Source: Quercus robur (lineage: Eukaryota > Streptophyta > Magnoliopsida > Fagales > Fagaceae). Taken from it: a stretch of 64,000 bases of DNA. The DNA is taken from contig NC_065543.1 of assembly GCF_932294415.1 (NCBI RefSeq), positions 24,980,530 to 25,044,529 of the forward strand. Direction: 5' to 3'. The translations under genes and the position numbers were made by a program. The notes below the pieces were generated by a model. That model ran no database searches. It was not told the origin of the DNA and saw nothing but the letters and a program-made list of their open reading frames with translations. Position 1 is the stretch's first letter; each line of letters opens with the position of its first letter. This document shows, piece after piece, positions 11,368 through 23,553 of the stretch.

Positions 11368-14300
11368 ATGGGATCCGCAGCTCTCTTGGATCATGAGTCC
11401 ACCGTTCCCAATGGTGAAGCAGCCCCAGCTGCAACTAGTGCCCCTTCTGATTCTTCAATTTCTTCAGGTACCCAATTTGTTCTTTTCTCCTCAAATTTTC
11501 CTATATTTTGATTGTTGATTGCATACTGGCTGTGTTTGCTGTTTTTTTTGATAAATCGACAATTGGGGTTGGGGAATTTGAGTCCTAAACTGACTCTAAT
11601 AAGTGTCAGTTGAGTTAAAAGACTTTTTTTGTGTGACGCGATTTTGTAATAGAATCAAGAGAGACGCTCCCAAACCCCAACACCACTGCCAGCGGTTCTG
11701 CCTTGTTACAAAGCTGATTACCCCAATTTCTTTCCGCATGTTGTGCCCCCTTTTCCTAAAATTTCGAAACCCAGTACAAATCCCAGCCCCAATACGTTTC
11801 TTGAACCAGTAGTAGTATTAGATTATTAAAAAGCTAATGAAAGAATTACTTGGACTAAGAAAATAAAGCACAAGTTATGTAGGATCTCTTGCCCTTGTGC
11901 ATGAGCATAAATTCCTTAGTTTATTAGGGTTGAATGCCCTTGGATTACCAGGAAATTGATTGTAGTGGGTGGGGTCAATTGTTCAGAGGTTTATTGGTTA
12001 GATATATGTCCAAAAGGGCTCTTTTTTAGAAAAGTTCACTGTTATTCAAAAAAAGTTATCTAAAATCTCCTAGAAGTTCTAGTGTCAATTAAACTATCAA
12101 AATATTTTTATGGTGCGTTTGGACAGTAAGTGTTGGGTATACACGTATGAGTGAAGGCAGACTCACATTCAATGATGATGAAAAGAATGAGTAGCATAAT
12201 TGAGTACATATCCATTGGACTTAAGCCTTTTGGGTTAAAGTATGTCTTTATATATTATATTAATTACTCAAGAAAGTTTCTTAAGGTGTTTATCTCTGCA
12301 ACAAGTGGTATTAGAGCTCATAAAACCCACACACGATCTTGGAAAGACCCAACAAGGGAGTATGCCAATGGTGCTAAACAATGTTAAAGGATTTGGATTT
12401 GGCCATACCCACCTTGGATTTGAAATAACATCTAACCTGATGGAGTTTTAGAAATCCTTAGCCATACTTCAATAGATTTTAAGTTCTCCTATGTAAAATT
12501 TATAATCTAAATCCAAATTCAAGTATCCAAACACAACCTTAACTTGTAGAAATTAGAAATTTGCCCTTGAATTTAGAATTTACTATTAGTTGTAAGAACC
12601 CAAGTTAAAACTATTACCCTAAAGCACATATAATTAGACCCTTACAACCACATGAATTTGGAGTTCATAAGGGAATGGAAATGAATAGAATAGAATTAAG
12701 TATGTTTAAGTAAGGAAAATGAATAGAAAAGAAAGAAATTAAGTAATCTTATTTAGATGTTTTAAAATAAGGGAAAATTATACTTTATCATTCTAAAGTA
12801 TACCTTATGTTACATTTTAAACTTTTCGAATACACTTTTTTCACGCTAAACTATGACTCTTGCTACACTTTACACTTCGATGTTAAGTTTGTTGTTAATT
12901 TGGATGGAAAAATATGATATCATGTGAAAAGACCTAATTGTTTCTCTTCTCAATTTTTAAAAACAAAAGATAAATTACAATTTAGTCCTCTAAACTATAC
13001 TCCTTGTTACACTTTGCATCCTAAACTTTGAATTTTCATCAAAGTTAACAACAAAATTAATAACAGGGTAACATGAATCATAATTTAGGGTGCAAAGTGC
13101 AACATGAGGATGGTAAAGTCTATTTTTTCTTAAAATAAAGTAATGAAAATGAATAGAAGGTAAGTAACCTGATTTGAGAGTAATATAAAAGAAAAGGAAT
13201 GTAATCATTTTATTATAATATTTCCATTAGACCTCTATTTTAAAATAAAAGGCTAAACATATAAGGGTAATTAGGGAGTTTAGTAAAATATTCATTAAAT
13301 CTAATTTTATTTCTTCTAATTTTGGGAGAATAAAAATTTGAGGTTTTGAGGGAATAGAGAGGAATGAGTATTTCTCGCAATTCATTTTATTCTCTCCCAC
13401 TTAAGCTCTCAAACAAGAAAAGTGAATACTATTCTAAATTATTTTTTTCATTTATTTCTATTCCATTCATATCCCTCCTCCCAAACAAGAGCTTAGTTAA
13501 ATTAAACTTTGCAATTTGACTCTAAAAAATAAGTAGGGAATAGGCGAATTTGCATGGTATTAATAAATCAATCTTTCCATGTCTCCATGAGGGTGTGTGC
13601 CCACACGTGCACTCAAGTTTCAATCATTGGAGGCTTGTTGAGAGAGAGAGAGTTTCTAGCTCTCTCAAGTTTTCAAACTGGTGGGATTTTGACTGCCCAA
13701 AGGTTGGTATTATTTGATTGGGGTGAATTGAATGTTATTTTAGAAACCATAACTGCTTGTGCGTGAAAAAAGTGTGAAGTTTTCCCATAATTACAGCAAG
13801 TCCTGTATTTGGCCATATATGTATGTTGTCATGTGTCCTGCATCTTTTAAACATGATTGAACTGATTTTGTTTTAGGAACGAAGAAAAAGAAAAGCAAGA
13901 AAAATTGTCCACAAACTAAAAAGGCATCAACAACTAGCAAAGCAGGAAAGAAGCGAAATGTGTCTGAGTGTAGTGAAGAGCCAGCTGGTTCACGGAAAAT
14001 GCCTAAGCGAGCTGCTGCATGTAGAGATTTCAAGCAGCAATCTGTTCGAATATCTGAGAAGTCTTGTCTTGTTGAAACCAAGAAGGATCAGTTAGTTGAT
14101 GAAGAGTTTCTAGCTGTACGTATGACTTCTGGAAAAGATGATGGTCGCCCAAATAGAAGACTAACTGACTTTGTCTTGCATGACGAAAATGGTGTCCCGC
14201 AGCCTCTTGAGATGTTGGAAGTTGATGACATGTTTATCTCTGGTCTTATATTGCCTCTTGAAGAGGAAAGTCCAGACAAAGAAAAGGATAAGGTAATCAG

Positions 14301-17300
14301 ATGTGAGGGCTTTGGACGGTTAGAATCATGGGACATCTCTGGCTACGAAGATGGTTCTCCAGTGATATGGCTTTCTACTGATATTGCTGATTATCATTGC
14401 CTTAGACCTGCCAGTAGCTACAAGAAGTTTTATGATCATTTCTTTGAAAAGGCCCATGCTTGTGTAGAAGTCTATAAAAGGCTGTCAAGATCTTCTGGAG
14501 GTAACCCTGACTCCACTCTGGATGAATTGCTTGCTGGAGTTGTTCGTTCAATGAGTGGAAACAAGCACTTTTTTGGTGGGGCATCTATCAAGGACTTTGT
14601 TACCTCTCAAGGAGAGTTTATTTATAATCAATTGATAGGTTTGGATGAGACATCCAAGAATGATCAGATGTTTGCAGAGATGCCTGCTCTTGCTGCCCTA
14701 AGAGATGAGAGTAGAAAGCATGGAAGCTTTATGCAAGCAAAAGCATCATCTATGGGTGGGAGTTTAACAATTGGTGCAAAATTTGGAGATGGAGAGAATA
14801 AAGAGAATCATACTGGTTCATCCATAACTGCAGTGGAGGAAAATGAGGATGTAAAGTTAGCAAGACTCTTGCAAGAAGAAGAGTACTGGAAGTCAATGAA
14901 ACAGAAAAAAAGTCAGGGTTCAGCCTCCATGTCCAGCAAATTCTACATTAAAATTAATGAAGATGAAATTGCTAATGATTATCCTCTACCTGCTTATTAC
15001 AAGAACTCCATAGAAGAAACTGATGAATTAATAGTTTTTGAAAGTGATACTATATGTGACACCGATGAACTCCCTCGAAGTATGCTTCATAATTGGTCAC
15101 TCTACAACTCGGACTCAAGGTTAATTTCTTTGGAACTTCTTCCAATGAAACCATGTTCAGATATTGATGTCACTATCTTTGGGTCGGGAGTTATGACTGC
15201 TGATGATGGAAGTGGATTCTGTCTTGAAACCGATCCGAATCAGTCTTCTTCGTGTGGCTCAGTAACACAAGATGCTGATGGCATTCCAATTTATTTAAGT
15301 TCCATAAAGGAATGGATGATTGAATTTGGGTCATCAATGGTTTTCATTTCAATCCGTACTGACATGGCCTGGTATGAGCATTTTTCTCACATTAAATTGT
15401 GGCATACTATCTTGTATATTTCTTTCTCAATAGAAGCTACTGAAGATTAACTCTTTTTGTGTGTGTGTGTGTGTGTGTGTGCACATGCGTATCTGGGATT
15501 TTTATGAATCAGTAGGAACCACACTCATGGATTAATATGGAAGTGGGGAATAAATTTCATGTTAAAGGTGTATGTTGGTATTGTGAATTATTTGTGATTG
15601 TGACTTATTACCTACAATTTAAGATATTCATAACTATCATCTATGCATCAAAAAAAAAAAAAAAGGAATAGTATTTTACTTTGTACCAGAAAGGGAGAGA
15701 GAGAGAGGGAGGGGGGGGGGGGGGTGGGCTTGATGGGAAAGGAATCTATATATGAAATATGTGTCAATAATGTGTCTGATTTCTCTCATTCTCTCTAGGT
15801 ATAGACTTGGCAAGCCATCAAAGCAGTATGCTTCATGGTATGAACCGGTTTTGAAGACAGCCAGGCTTGCAATAAGTATCATCACATTGTTGAAGGAGCA
15901 GAGCCGAGTTGCACGGCTTTCTTTTGCAGATGTTGTCAAAAGAGTTTCAGAGTTCAAGAAGGATCATTGTGCATACATTTCTTCTGACCCAGCAGTTGTA
16001 GAGAGATATGTAGTTGTCCACGGACAGATAGTGCTGCAACTGTTTGCAGAGTTTCCAGATGATAAGATCAAGAGGTGTGCATTTGTGATTGGTCTTACAA
16101 GTAAAATGGAGGAGAGACATCACACAAAATGGTTAGTGAAGAAGAAAAAGATTGTGCCAAAGGGTGAACCAAATTTGAATCCAAGAGCAGCAATGGCACC
16201 TGTTGCATCCAAGAGGAAGGTTATGCAGGCTACAACAACAAGGTTAATCAACCGAATTTGGGGGGAGTACTATTCACATTACTCTCCAGAAGATTCAAAA
16301 GAAGGAACCACTTGTGATTTGAAAGAGGAGAAAGAGGAGGATGAAGTTGAGGAGCAAGAGGAAAATGAAGAAGATGATGCTGAAGAGGATAATTTATTAG
16401 ATTCAAAGGCAACTCAAAAACCTCGTACAATCTCAAAAAGAACTAATTTGTACTCTATGAACAAGGAAATTATATGGGATGGGGAATCTGTTGGAAAAAC
16501 ATGCTCTGGTGAAGTGCTTTATAAAAAAGCCGTTGTTCGTGGAGATGTGATTGTTGTAGGAGGTGCTGTTTTGGTGGAAGATGATGAATCAGATGAATTT
16601 CCTGTGATCTATTTAGTGGAGTACATGTTTGAAACATTGAATGGAAGCAAAATGTTCCATGGAAGAATTATGCAGCGAGGTTCTCAGACTGTTCTGGGAA
16701 ATGCTGCTAATGACAGGGAGATATTTTTGACAAATGAGTGCATAACCTTGGGATTGGTGGATGTCAAACAGACAATTGTTTTGGATATTTGCATAAAGCC
16801 GTGGGGACATCAGCATAGGAAGGATAATGCTAATGCTGATAAAATTGATAGAGCAATAGCAGAAGAGAAAAAGAGGAAGGGTTTGCCAATTGAATATTAC
16901 TGCAAAAGCTTGTACTGGCCTGAGAGGGGTGCTTTCTTTAGTCTTCCATTAGAAACTATGGGTCAGGGTTCAGGCTTCTGCTACTCTTGCGAAATAAAAG
17001 AAGCACAGATGGACAAGGAAATTTTTAAAGTAAATTCATCGAAGACCTGTTTTGTAAACAGGGGAACTGAATACACTGTTCATGATTATGTCTATGTCAG
17101 CCCCCATCACTTTGCAGTGGAAAGTACGGAGCATTCAACTTTCAAGGGTGGAAGAAACGTAGGGCTGAGACCTTATGTTGTGTGCCAAGTGTTGGAGATC
17201 GTCACAAAGGAATCCAAACAAACTGACATAAAATCTACCAAGGTTAAAGTCAGAAGATTTTTCAGACCAGAGGACATTTCAGTTGAGAAGGCATACTCCT

Positions 17301-20252
17301 CTGACATTCGGGAGGTAAGAGCTTGTGTAAAAGATCATTTGTCTTAAGTATATGTGCCTTTAGTCTTTCTTTTTATCATGTCTTGATTATCTTTTGTTTG
17401 TGTTCTATGAATTCATTTATGATTTTACCATTGATTTCTTATAATCTTTGTTTCTAAGATTTTCTTTATATTTCAAATTTACAGGTATACTACAGCGAAG
17501 AAACAGATGTTATTCCTGTTGAAGATATAGAAGGAAAATGTGAAGTAAGAAAAAAGAATGATGTCCCAGTATGTAATGCTCCCGCCATCTTCCAACATAT
17601 TTTCTTTTGTGAACGCCTGTATGATCCTTCTAAGGGGTCTCTCAAGCAGGTATTCTGTCTTCTGCTCCCTCATATAGTGTCACAAACTTATAAATTTGAT
17701 CAAACCATGGAAAATGAGTAAACCATATTTAACTTGCAAATTATTTTATTGTATCATATACTGGATTTACAAAAAAACTGTGCTCTATTGGAGTGTAAAA
17801 TTTTCTTCCATCTCTTTTGTGGACAGTTGCCCGCCCATATCAAACTAAGATACTCAACTGGAGATGAGACTGGTGATGCTGCATCTCGAAGAAAAAAGGG
17901 AAAGTGTAAAGAGGGAGAAGATGATTTAGAACGTGACAATCAAAGAGAAGCTTCCAAGGCGAATTGTTTGGCAACATTAGATATTTTTGCTGGTTGTGGT
18001 GGTTTGTCAGAGGGATTGCATCAGTCCGGTAAATTCAACTCTTTTTTCCATTTTTCTTTTGTTTCTTTTAATTGCTACAGTGATAATTTTGGTCTTATAT
18101 ACTATTAAGGCACTTGATGATTGGCTATTTGCTGCACCCAAAAAATGCAGGTATCTCATCAACCAAGTGGGCAATTGAGTATGAAGAACCTGCTGGAGAT
18201 GCTTTTAAACTCAATCATCCAGAGTCACTGGTGTTTATTAAGAACTGCAATGTTATTCTTAGGTAAATAGTTGCTTTGAGATGAAAACCTTCTGTAATTC
18301 TTGAGTGGCCTGCTAATCTTTTGTAATACAGGGCTGTGATGGAGAAGTGTGGGGATACAGATGACTGCATATCAACTACCGAAGCTGCAGAGTTAGCTTC
18401 AGCTCTTCATGAGAAGGAGATTAATGATTTACCATTGCCAGGACAAGTAGATTTCATCAATGGAGGGCCTCCATGTCAGGTTTGAGCGGATTTGGCCTCT
18501 TTCCCACTTTCTGTTCATGACTAATTTGTCTTGGGAATTTTTTGACAATAGCACTTAAATGAAAGCTACATTTTTCTGTAGGGTTTCTCTGGGATGAATA
18601 GGTTCAGTGACAGTAGTTGGAGTAAAGTTCAGTGTGAAATGATCTTAGCATTCTTATCCTTTGCTGATTACTTCCGGCCAAAGTATTTCCTCCTAGAGAA
18701 TGTGAGGAACTTTGTGTCCTTCAATAAAGGGCAGACGTTCCGTTTAACTCTTGCTTCACTTCTTGAGATGGGTTATCAGGTAGATGTTGCATCACTGGTG
18801 ATGTATATCTTTAGAAGTATATATACAGATAGTTTGATACTTGTGCATGTCTTTGAGTGGTAGATGTATAGTGTCTGTTTGCAATTATGTATATGTGAGT
18901 AGAGATTGTGCAGCTTATGGGCATTGGTTTTTGATCTTAGGTGAGGTTTGGTATACTGGAAGCTGGCGCTTATGGTGTTTCTCAGTCAAGAAAACGTGCA
19001 TTTATATGGGCAGCCTCCCCTGAAGAGATACTCCCTGAGTGGCCAGAGCCAATGCATGTCTTTGCTGCCCCAGAGTTGAAAATATCATTATCGGAAAATT
19101 TGCAGTATGCTGCTGCCCGGAGTACTGCCAGTGGTGCCCCTTTCCGTGCAATAACTGTAAGAGATACAATTGGTGATCTCCCAGCTGTTGGGAATGGTGC
19201 CTCTAAGCCAAATTTGGAGGTACGCCTAGTAGTTTCATACACGTTTTTGGTATTCGTTCTCACTAATTGAAATTTAACTGGCCTTTAGTACAACTCTGAC
19301 CTTCTGTTTTACAGTATCAAAATGACCCAGTTTCATGGTTCCAAAAGAAAATTCGAGGCAATATGGTTGTTGTGACTGATCATATATCAAAAGAAATGAA
19401 TGAGCTCAATCTCATTCGATGTCAGAGAATTCCAAAGCGGCCAGGTGCTGATTGGCATGACCTTCCAGATGAAAAGGTATAAAGTTTAATAAGTTAGTTC
19501 TGAGCTTATTAACCTATTGCTTGTGATTGTCAAGCTTTTTTATTTTTTTTGGTCTTGTATATGCAATTTATGATTTCAATAAAATGCAGGTAAAATTATC
19601 TACTGGACAAGTTGTTGATTTGATACCATGGTGCCTGCCAAACACAGCTAAGCGACACAATCAGTGGAAGGGGTTGTTTGGCAGGTTGGATTGGGAAGGG
19701 AACTTCCCAACTTCCATCACAGATCCTCAACCAATGGGGAAGGTGGGAATGTGCTTTCACCCTGAACAGGACAGGATCCTTACAGTTCGTGAATGTGCTC
19801 GTTCTCAAGTAAGCACTTGATGTCCTTTGATCATTACATTGATTGCCATCAGTATATGAGAATCGGAAATCATTTAGATGGAGTTGAACTTACTGAATTA
19901 ATTAGAAGATGTGATGAAGTCAAAGGGCTATCCTCAAAGCTAAGGATTAAAAAAAAAAAGAGAAGTGAAGCATTTTACTATTTAATTAAACTAAGTGGAC
20001 TAATTCTAGATTTTGAGAATTATTTGGAACATGATCTGATGGACATGTAAGTAGTAGAAATAACAAGTTATATTAAAATGAATTCACAACCTAATCAAGA
20101 TACCTATATTGCAGGGTTTCCCAGATAGCTACCAATTTGCTGGTAATATCATCCACAAGCACAGGCAGATAGGTAATGCTGTTCCTCCAACGTTGGCATA
20201 TGCACTAGGGAGAAAACTCAAGGAAGCGGTTGACAGTAAGAGGTGTAAATAG
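11368..20252 (+). CDS. MET1: MET1-type DNA (cytosine-5) methyltransferase
   Basis: Copies CG methylation onto newly replicated DNA in the nucleus. Coding exons: 11368-11467, 13877-15371, 15799-17314, 17485-17649, 17827-18028, 18151-18262, 18332-18479, 18582-18779, 18941-19219, 19315-19476, 19590-19808, 20115-20252. All eleven introns are GT-AG; total 4734 nt, 1577 residues, close to known plant MET1 proteins (about 1530-1560). Domains: Lys-rich nuclear signal at ~36-42; RFTS1 ~127-288; RFTS2 ~387-592; acidic linker ~707-729; BAH1 ~760-862; BAH2 ~949-1080; catalytic domain ~1140-1577. Motif I is DIFAGCGG; motif IV GGPPCQ puts the catalytic Cys at ~1245; motif VI ENV is at ~1285; motif VIII QSRKR at ~1327; motif X GNAVPP at ~1552. 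There is no CXXC finger, as expected for plant MET1. The start is the first ATG after a purine-rich leader, in frame with exon 2. No frameshift or lost motif is visible. Identity is secure; paralogue status is unknown. Confidence 0.96.
12131..12317 (+). mobile_element. TRIM-like LTR with primer-binding site in MET1 intron 1
   Basis: A 173-bp segment starts TGTTGGGTATAC and ends CTGCAACA (12303). Two bases later comes TGGTATTAGAGC (12306-12317), one base from the initiator-Met tRNA primer-binding site TGGTATCAGAGC. TG...CA ends followed by a primer site are the hallmark of a 5' LTR; its small size suggests a TRIM. No matching 3' LTR was found downstream, so the element is a fragment. Confidence 0.5.
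12655..13495. mobile_element. Older AT-rich MITE hosting a nested insertion
   Basis: The left side (aagggaatggaaatgaatag near 12668) and the reverse complement of the right side (gggatatgaatggaatagaa near 13470) look like an imperfect terminal inverted repeat. The repeat is interrupted by the MULE-type MITE at 12771-13129. Boundaries and family are uncertain. Confidence 0.4.
12771..13129. mobile_element. MULE-type MITE with long inverted repeat, in MET1 intron 1
   Basis: A 359-bp element lies between two exact copies of TTAAAATAA (12762-12770 and 13130-13138), a 9-bp target-site duplication typical of Mutator-like elements. The left arm (gggaaaattatactttatca) matches the reverse complement of the right arm (gaaaaaatagactttaccat) and the similarity continues imperfectly for roughly 110-120 bp per arm (cacttt, gttaac, tttgttgttaa blocks). 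The intronic transcript would therefore fold into a long stem. Confidence 0.7.
15455..15482. repeat. (GT)n microsatellite in MET1 intron 2
   Basis: About 13 GT units sit 80 bp into intron 2 (15372-15798). The same intron has a G-run at 15711-15724 preceded by GA repeats. Both are likely length-variable. Confidence 0.9.
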
Positions 20253-20520
20253 TGGGTCGGCTATCTTTTATCATCCTTCTGATTGATTGTTGCATTGAAG
20301 CAAATCTTCCCTTTTAACAGGGATCAATGTACACATTTTTGGATAATTCTCCATTTGATTGTTTATAGAAATTGAAAGTTCACAAAAGTCGCAGTACCTT
20401 TTTAAATTTTTTTTTTTTTTACATAATAAAAAATCAAAAATAACAATGCTACTCATTTTGAACTTGGTAACGGCACTACTACGACAATAAAGTGAATAAA
20501 TTGCATTTCAACATATCAAA
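20253..20520 (+). terminator. MET1 3' untranslated region with polyadenylation signal
   Basis: After the TAG at 20250-20252 comes an AT-rich stretch with AATAAA at 20486-20491 and a second aataaa a few bases later. The distance of about 235 bp from the stop fits a plant 3' UTR. Cleavage position is inferred. Confidence 0.4.
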
Positions 20521-20920
20521 CCAAACACTACATTCATGTACACTTTATGGAAGGTTGGGGGGATCCAATTTCACTGCGAGTATATCATTTGGAAGACTAA
20601 GTATGGTCAATTTTGTTAATTCATCATTTCTAGTAATTGTTAGGACAATGTTCAAATTAATTGTAATTGATGTTTTCTTTCTTTAAAGTTGCTTTTTTAG
20701 CTTTAGGAGAGAGGGGGAGGGGCAGAAATGAGTTTTGCTTGTCTTGTCCCAATTGTGTGGGCATGTATGTATGTATATATATGTGTGTTTTTATTACATA
20801 TATATTTAAATTATGTGTATACATAATAAGATTTTTTTATAAAATAATTAATTTCTTTTTTATACATAATATATTTATAATTTATTTTTTGATACACATT
20901 CTATAATCAAACTCATAAAA

Positions 20921-20956
<36 letters not shown>

Positions 20957-21334
20957 TACCTCATGTTGAAGCCATCTTATTAGGGATGGCAAAATGATTT
21001 CAACATTACCTTAACTTGACTGCCCTGCTCATAACCCTGTGTAGGTTTTCCATGCCTCGAACATTGGATAGGGTCGAGATAGGCACCCTTGCTCAAAACT
21101 CACCTTGTTTTGATGCCATCCTTAAAAATGATCAAGTGGGTAGTACATTTTGTTAAAGTTTTTACGACTCCTAAGGCTCTTTAGGGCTTGTCTAATGCAA
21201 TGTCAGACATGCCTTAAAGGCTTCTAGGTGAGGTTGTTTCCACAATCTCATTAAGATAAAGTTTTCTTTAGACAATTATCTCAAGCAAATCCATTTCTCA
21301 TTAATCTTATTAGTTTAGTCATGGAGCTTTGTTT
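20521..21334. other. Non-coding stretch downstream of MET1
   Basis: It contains an AT-rich block (20770-20900) with at/gt repeats, a (CT)n microsatellite at 20924-20953, and a small hAT-like MITE candidate at 20984-21124. No gene is seen. Confidence 0.45.
20984..21124. mobile_element. Small hAT-like MITE candidate
   Basis: The left end agggatggcaaaa and the reverse complement of the right end aaggatggcatcaaaa form an imperfect inverted repeat of the GGATGGCA type seen in some plant hAT MITEs. No convincing 8-bp target duplication is visible, so the call is tentative. The right end of the feature at 39430-40290 shows the same ggatggcaaaa motif. Confidence 0.35.
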
Positions 21335-21339
21335 GTATT

Positions 21340-21441
21340 ATTATTTTTTTTTTTAATTCGATAGTTATGTGTTGAGAGATTTGAATCTTAGACATCTTCA
21401 TTAGAAATACTAAAAATATTTATTGAGCTAACAAGGTTCTT
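21340..21441 (-). mobile_element. SINE-like fragment, minus strand
   Basis: On the minus strand it reads gttagctcaataaa (box A-like), then agattcaaatc (box B-like) and ends actatcgaattaaaaaa with an A-rich tail. The tail and box B resemble the SINE at 10452-10564. No clear target duplication was found. Confidence 0.45.
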
Positions 21442-21812
21442 GGTTTGCAATAGAGCTTTTAAATTGTGAACTTCTTTGACATTTGGAACCATTAGTAAAT
21501 TATGGTAATATAACATTTTGAAATTATTACATTCGTTTGGTAGTTAAATTTAAAAAGAAAGTTTTTAGATGTGAAAAATGATAAGAGAATATAATAATTT
21601 TAGTAAATATTTCCATATTTGAATTTAATTAATGATGAATATTTGTTTTCTTATTATCATATATTAGGCTAAAATTAATTTTATACATTTTAAAGTTTGA
21701 TTTAATTGTTATTTTAGTACTTGAAATTTTAACATTATCAAATTTATCCTTCAAGTTTGTATTTATTATAAATGTGGCTTTTTCATCCACTATTATTAAA
21801 ATGTTGTTAACT
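21442..21812. other. AT-rich non-coding stretch
   Basis: No coding potential or element ends are seen between the SINE-like fragment and the first solo LTR. Confidence 0.4.
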
Positions 21813-21817
21813 ATATA

Positions 21818-22492
21818 TGTGGGGCCCGGCCCAAAAATAATGGGCTATTCCAAATTCAGGCCCATCCGAGTAGCGTCCTGTCCGAAGAAAAACCACATAT
21901 GAAGCATTACTCGATCCCACTAACGCCAAGGAAACCTGTCCGAGGAGTAACTCCTCCTCGGACATCACGAAGCCCAGACGAGGAACTCTTCCCAGCCATT
22001 TCAGTTCATCCTCCCAACATATAAAATGAATAAAATCCAAAATATCTCATGGAAAGCTACCACCACATTAATTGCGTCCCAACCACCCTCTTGGCCGCAT
22101 TAATGAGGAAAAGACCCCTGAACAGTACCACCTTGGCCTCTGCAACTCACAAAGGGACTGATGAGGGCGTCTGATGGGACAGGTGCTCAAGTAGATGCTT
22201 AGATGATCAACATGTGTAAGGTTGAGATGAGAGGAGGAGAACTATATAATGTAGTGGAGTCCTTCAAAGAAGGGGACGGAAAAACTGTATGAGGAACTGA
22301 AGAAATAGAATCATACGTGAAAGATCCATTCTTGTGTTTTATTTTCTTTGCAAATAATACTGTCCATGTATCAGACCGAATAGGTTCACTGAGGCCAAGT
22401 TCTTTGACCCATCCTCTACAAATATTTATTGTGAGTTGCGCTTTGGGCCAAGGCCTGATCAATAGAAGTTGGGCCAGGAAAATCGTGCAACT

Positions 22493-22495
<3 letters not shown>
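21818..22495 (+). mobile_element. Solo LTR, 678 bp
   Basis: It starts TGTGGGGCCCGGCCC and ends CAACTACA. ATATA precedes it (21813-21817) and follows it (22496-22500), although the right copy is in an AT microsatellite and so is weak evidence alone. Its body shares phrases with the next solo LTR: gacccctgaacagt, aactcacaaaggg and agatgatcaa/agatgattaa. No coding sequence. Confidence 0.65.

Positions 22496-22528
<33 letters not shown>
22496..22528. repeat. (AT)n microsatellite
   Basis: About 16 AT units directly abut the right end of the solo LTR. It yields artefact frames of alternating Ile-Tyr. Confidence 0.9.
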
Positions 22529-22532
<4 letters not shown>

Positions 22533-22613
22533 TATAATTTTAGTTTTTTAGAAGTATTCAATTATTAAAAAATGGTTTCCAATATTTCTAATAATTAAAA
22601 AATATAATATAGT

Positions 22614-23412
22614 TGTAGGGATAAGGGCCCAAAATCATATATTGGGCCTTGGGCCTTGACCAAAAACGTTGATTGGTCCGAGAACGAATAAACAATAGTA
22701 AAAGTGTTAAGCTTAGAGTCCCATAAATAATATGCAGACAAAAAGGTCGAGAAAGGTGGTCCGAGGAGTGTCTCCTCGGATAAATGAAGCATAGATCGAA
22801 TGCATATCCTGTCACTCGAAGTGACCTCTCAGGAACTCCACTAATAGGGGTGTGCATTATGAACGTACTAGAAGAATGGAAGCCAGGAAATATCTAAGAG
22901 AAAGCTGTTGCCACTGCGTTGAATGCTTTGCAACTAACTTTCTGGCCGCATTTAAGTGGAGAAGACCCCTGAACAGTGCTACATTGGCTATCCCAACTCA
23001 CAAAGGGCCAGAAAGGGTGTTCAATGCGACAAACACTCAAGTAGTAGACTAGATGATTAATAAATGGAGGGCCAAGATTATTGGAAGGGAGATATATAAT
23101 GTAAGGGACCCTTGACAAAGAAGGGATTGGAAAATAGAGAGAGAAATCTAAAGAGAAATACTGTAGCAGTCAAGAAATAATCTTGTAATCATACTTAAGA
23201 TAAATATATAAGAACTAATCTCTTTGAACCTATCCGAGGACGACTTTCTTTAGTTGAAATCCATCTACCTTTTTATTCTTGTCATTTGAATTCATTTTGT
23301 TTGCCTTCCAACTCATTTTAGCCCAGTTATCCAACCCACTCTCTACAAATTTATTGTTTTGGGCCCGAACCTATTCATTCTTTGGGTTTGGGATTCAAAC
23401 TCGGTCCTTACA
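22614..23412 (+). mobile_element. Solo LTR, 799 bp, same family as its neighbour
   Basis: It starts TGTAGGGATAAGGGCCC and ends CGGTCCTTACA. The 5-bp target duplication ATAGT is exact (22609-22613 and 23413-23417). Its body aligns with 21818-22495 over the central part, so two members of one family inserted about 120 bp apart in independent events and both lost their internal regions. Confidence 0.8.
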
Positions 23413-23553
23413 ATAGTAATATTTCTTTTGAAAATCAGTATATACCCAAAGTAACATCGTCTTATTTCCCCCTATCTACGTGGGGATTGTTGTCATTGCC
23501 CTTTCTTCTCTTCCCTATTGTCATTTCACTCATTCAAACCCAAGCATGCATAT

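Larger units (their letters stand above)
11468..13876 (+). other. MET1 intron 1 (2409 bp), transposon-loaded
   Basis: This is by far the longest intron of the gene. It opens with GTACCC after TCTTCAG and closes with TTTTAG before GAACG. It holds a TRIM-like LTR piece, an old AT-rich MITE and a MULE-type MITE nested in it; these are listed separately. The rest (11468-12130, 12420-12650, 13495-13876) shows no further structure. Confidence 0.85.

Noticed and set aside
11114-11518. 134-codon frame over the MET1 promoter and exon 1
   Set aside because: It is in a different frame from exon 1 and runs into intron 1; no domain.
15372-15450. Read-through of MET1 exon 2 to the TAA at 15448
   Set aside because: The true donor is GTATGA at 15372; joining to 15799 restores the conserved AWYRLGKP text.
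22199-22561. 120-codon frame with an Ile-Tyr run
   Set aside because: It is produced by the AT microsatellite inside and beside a solo LTR.
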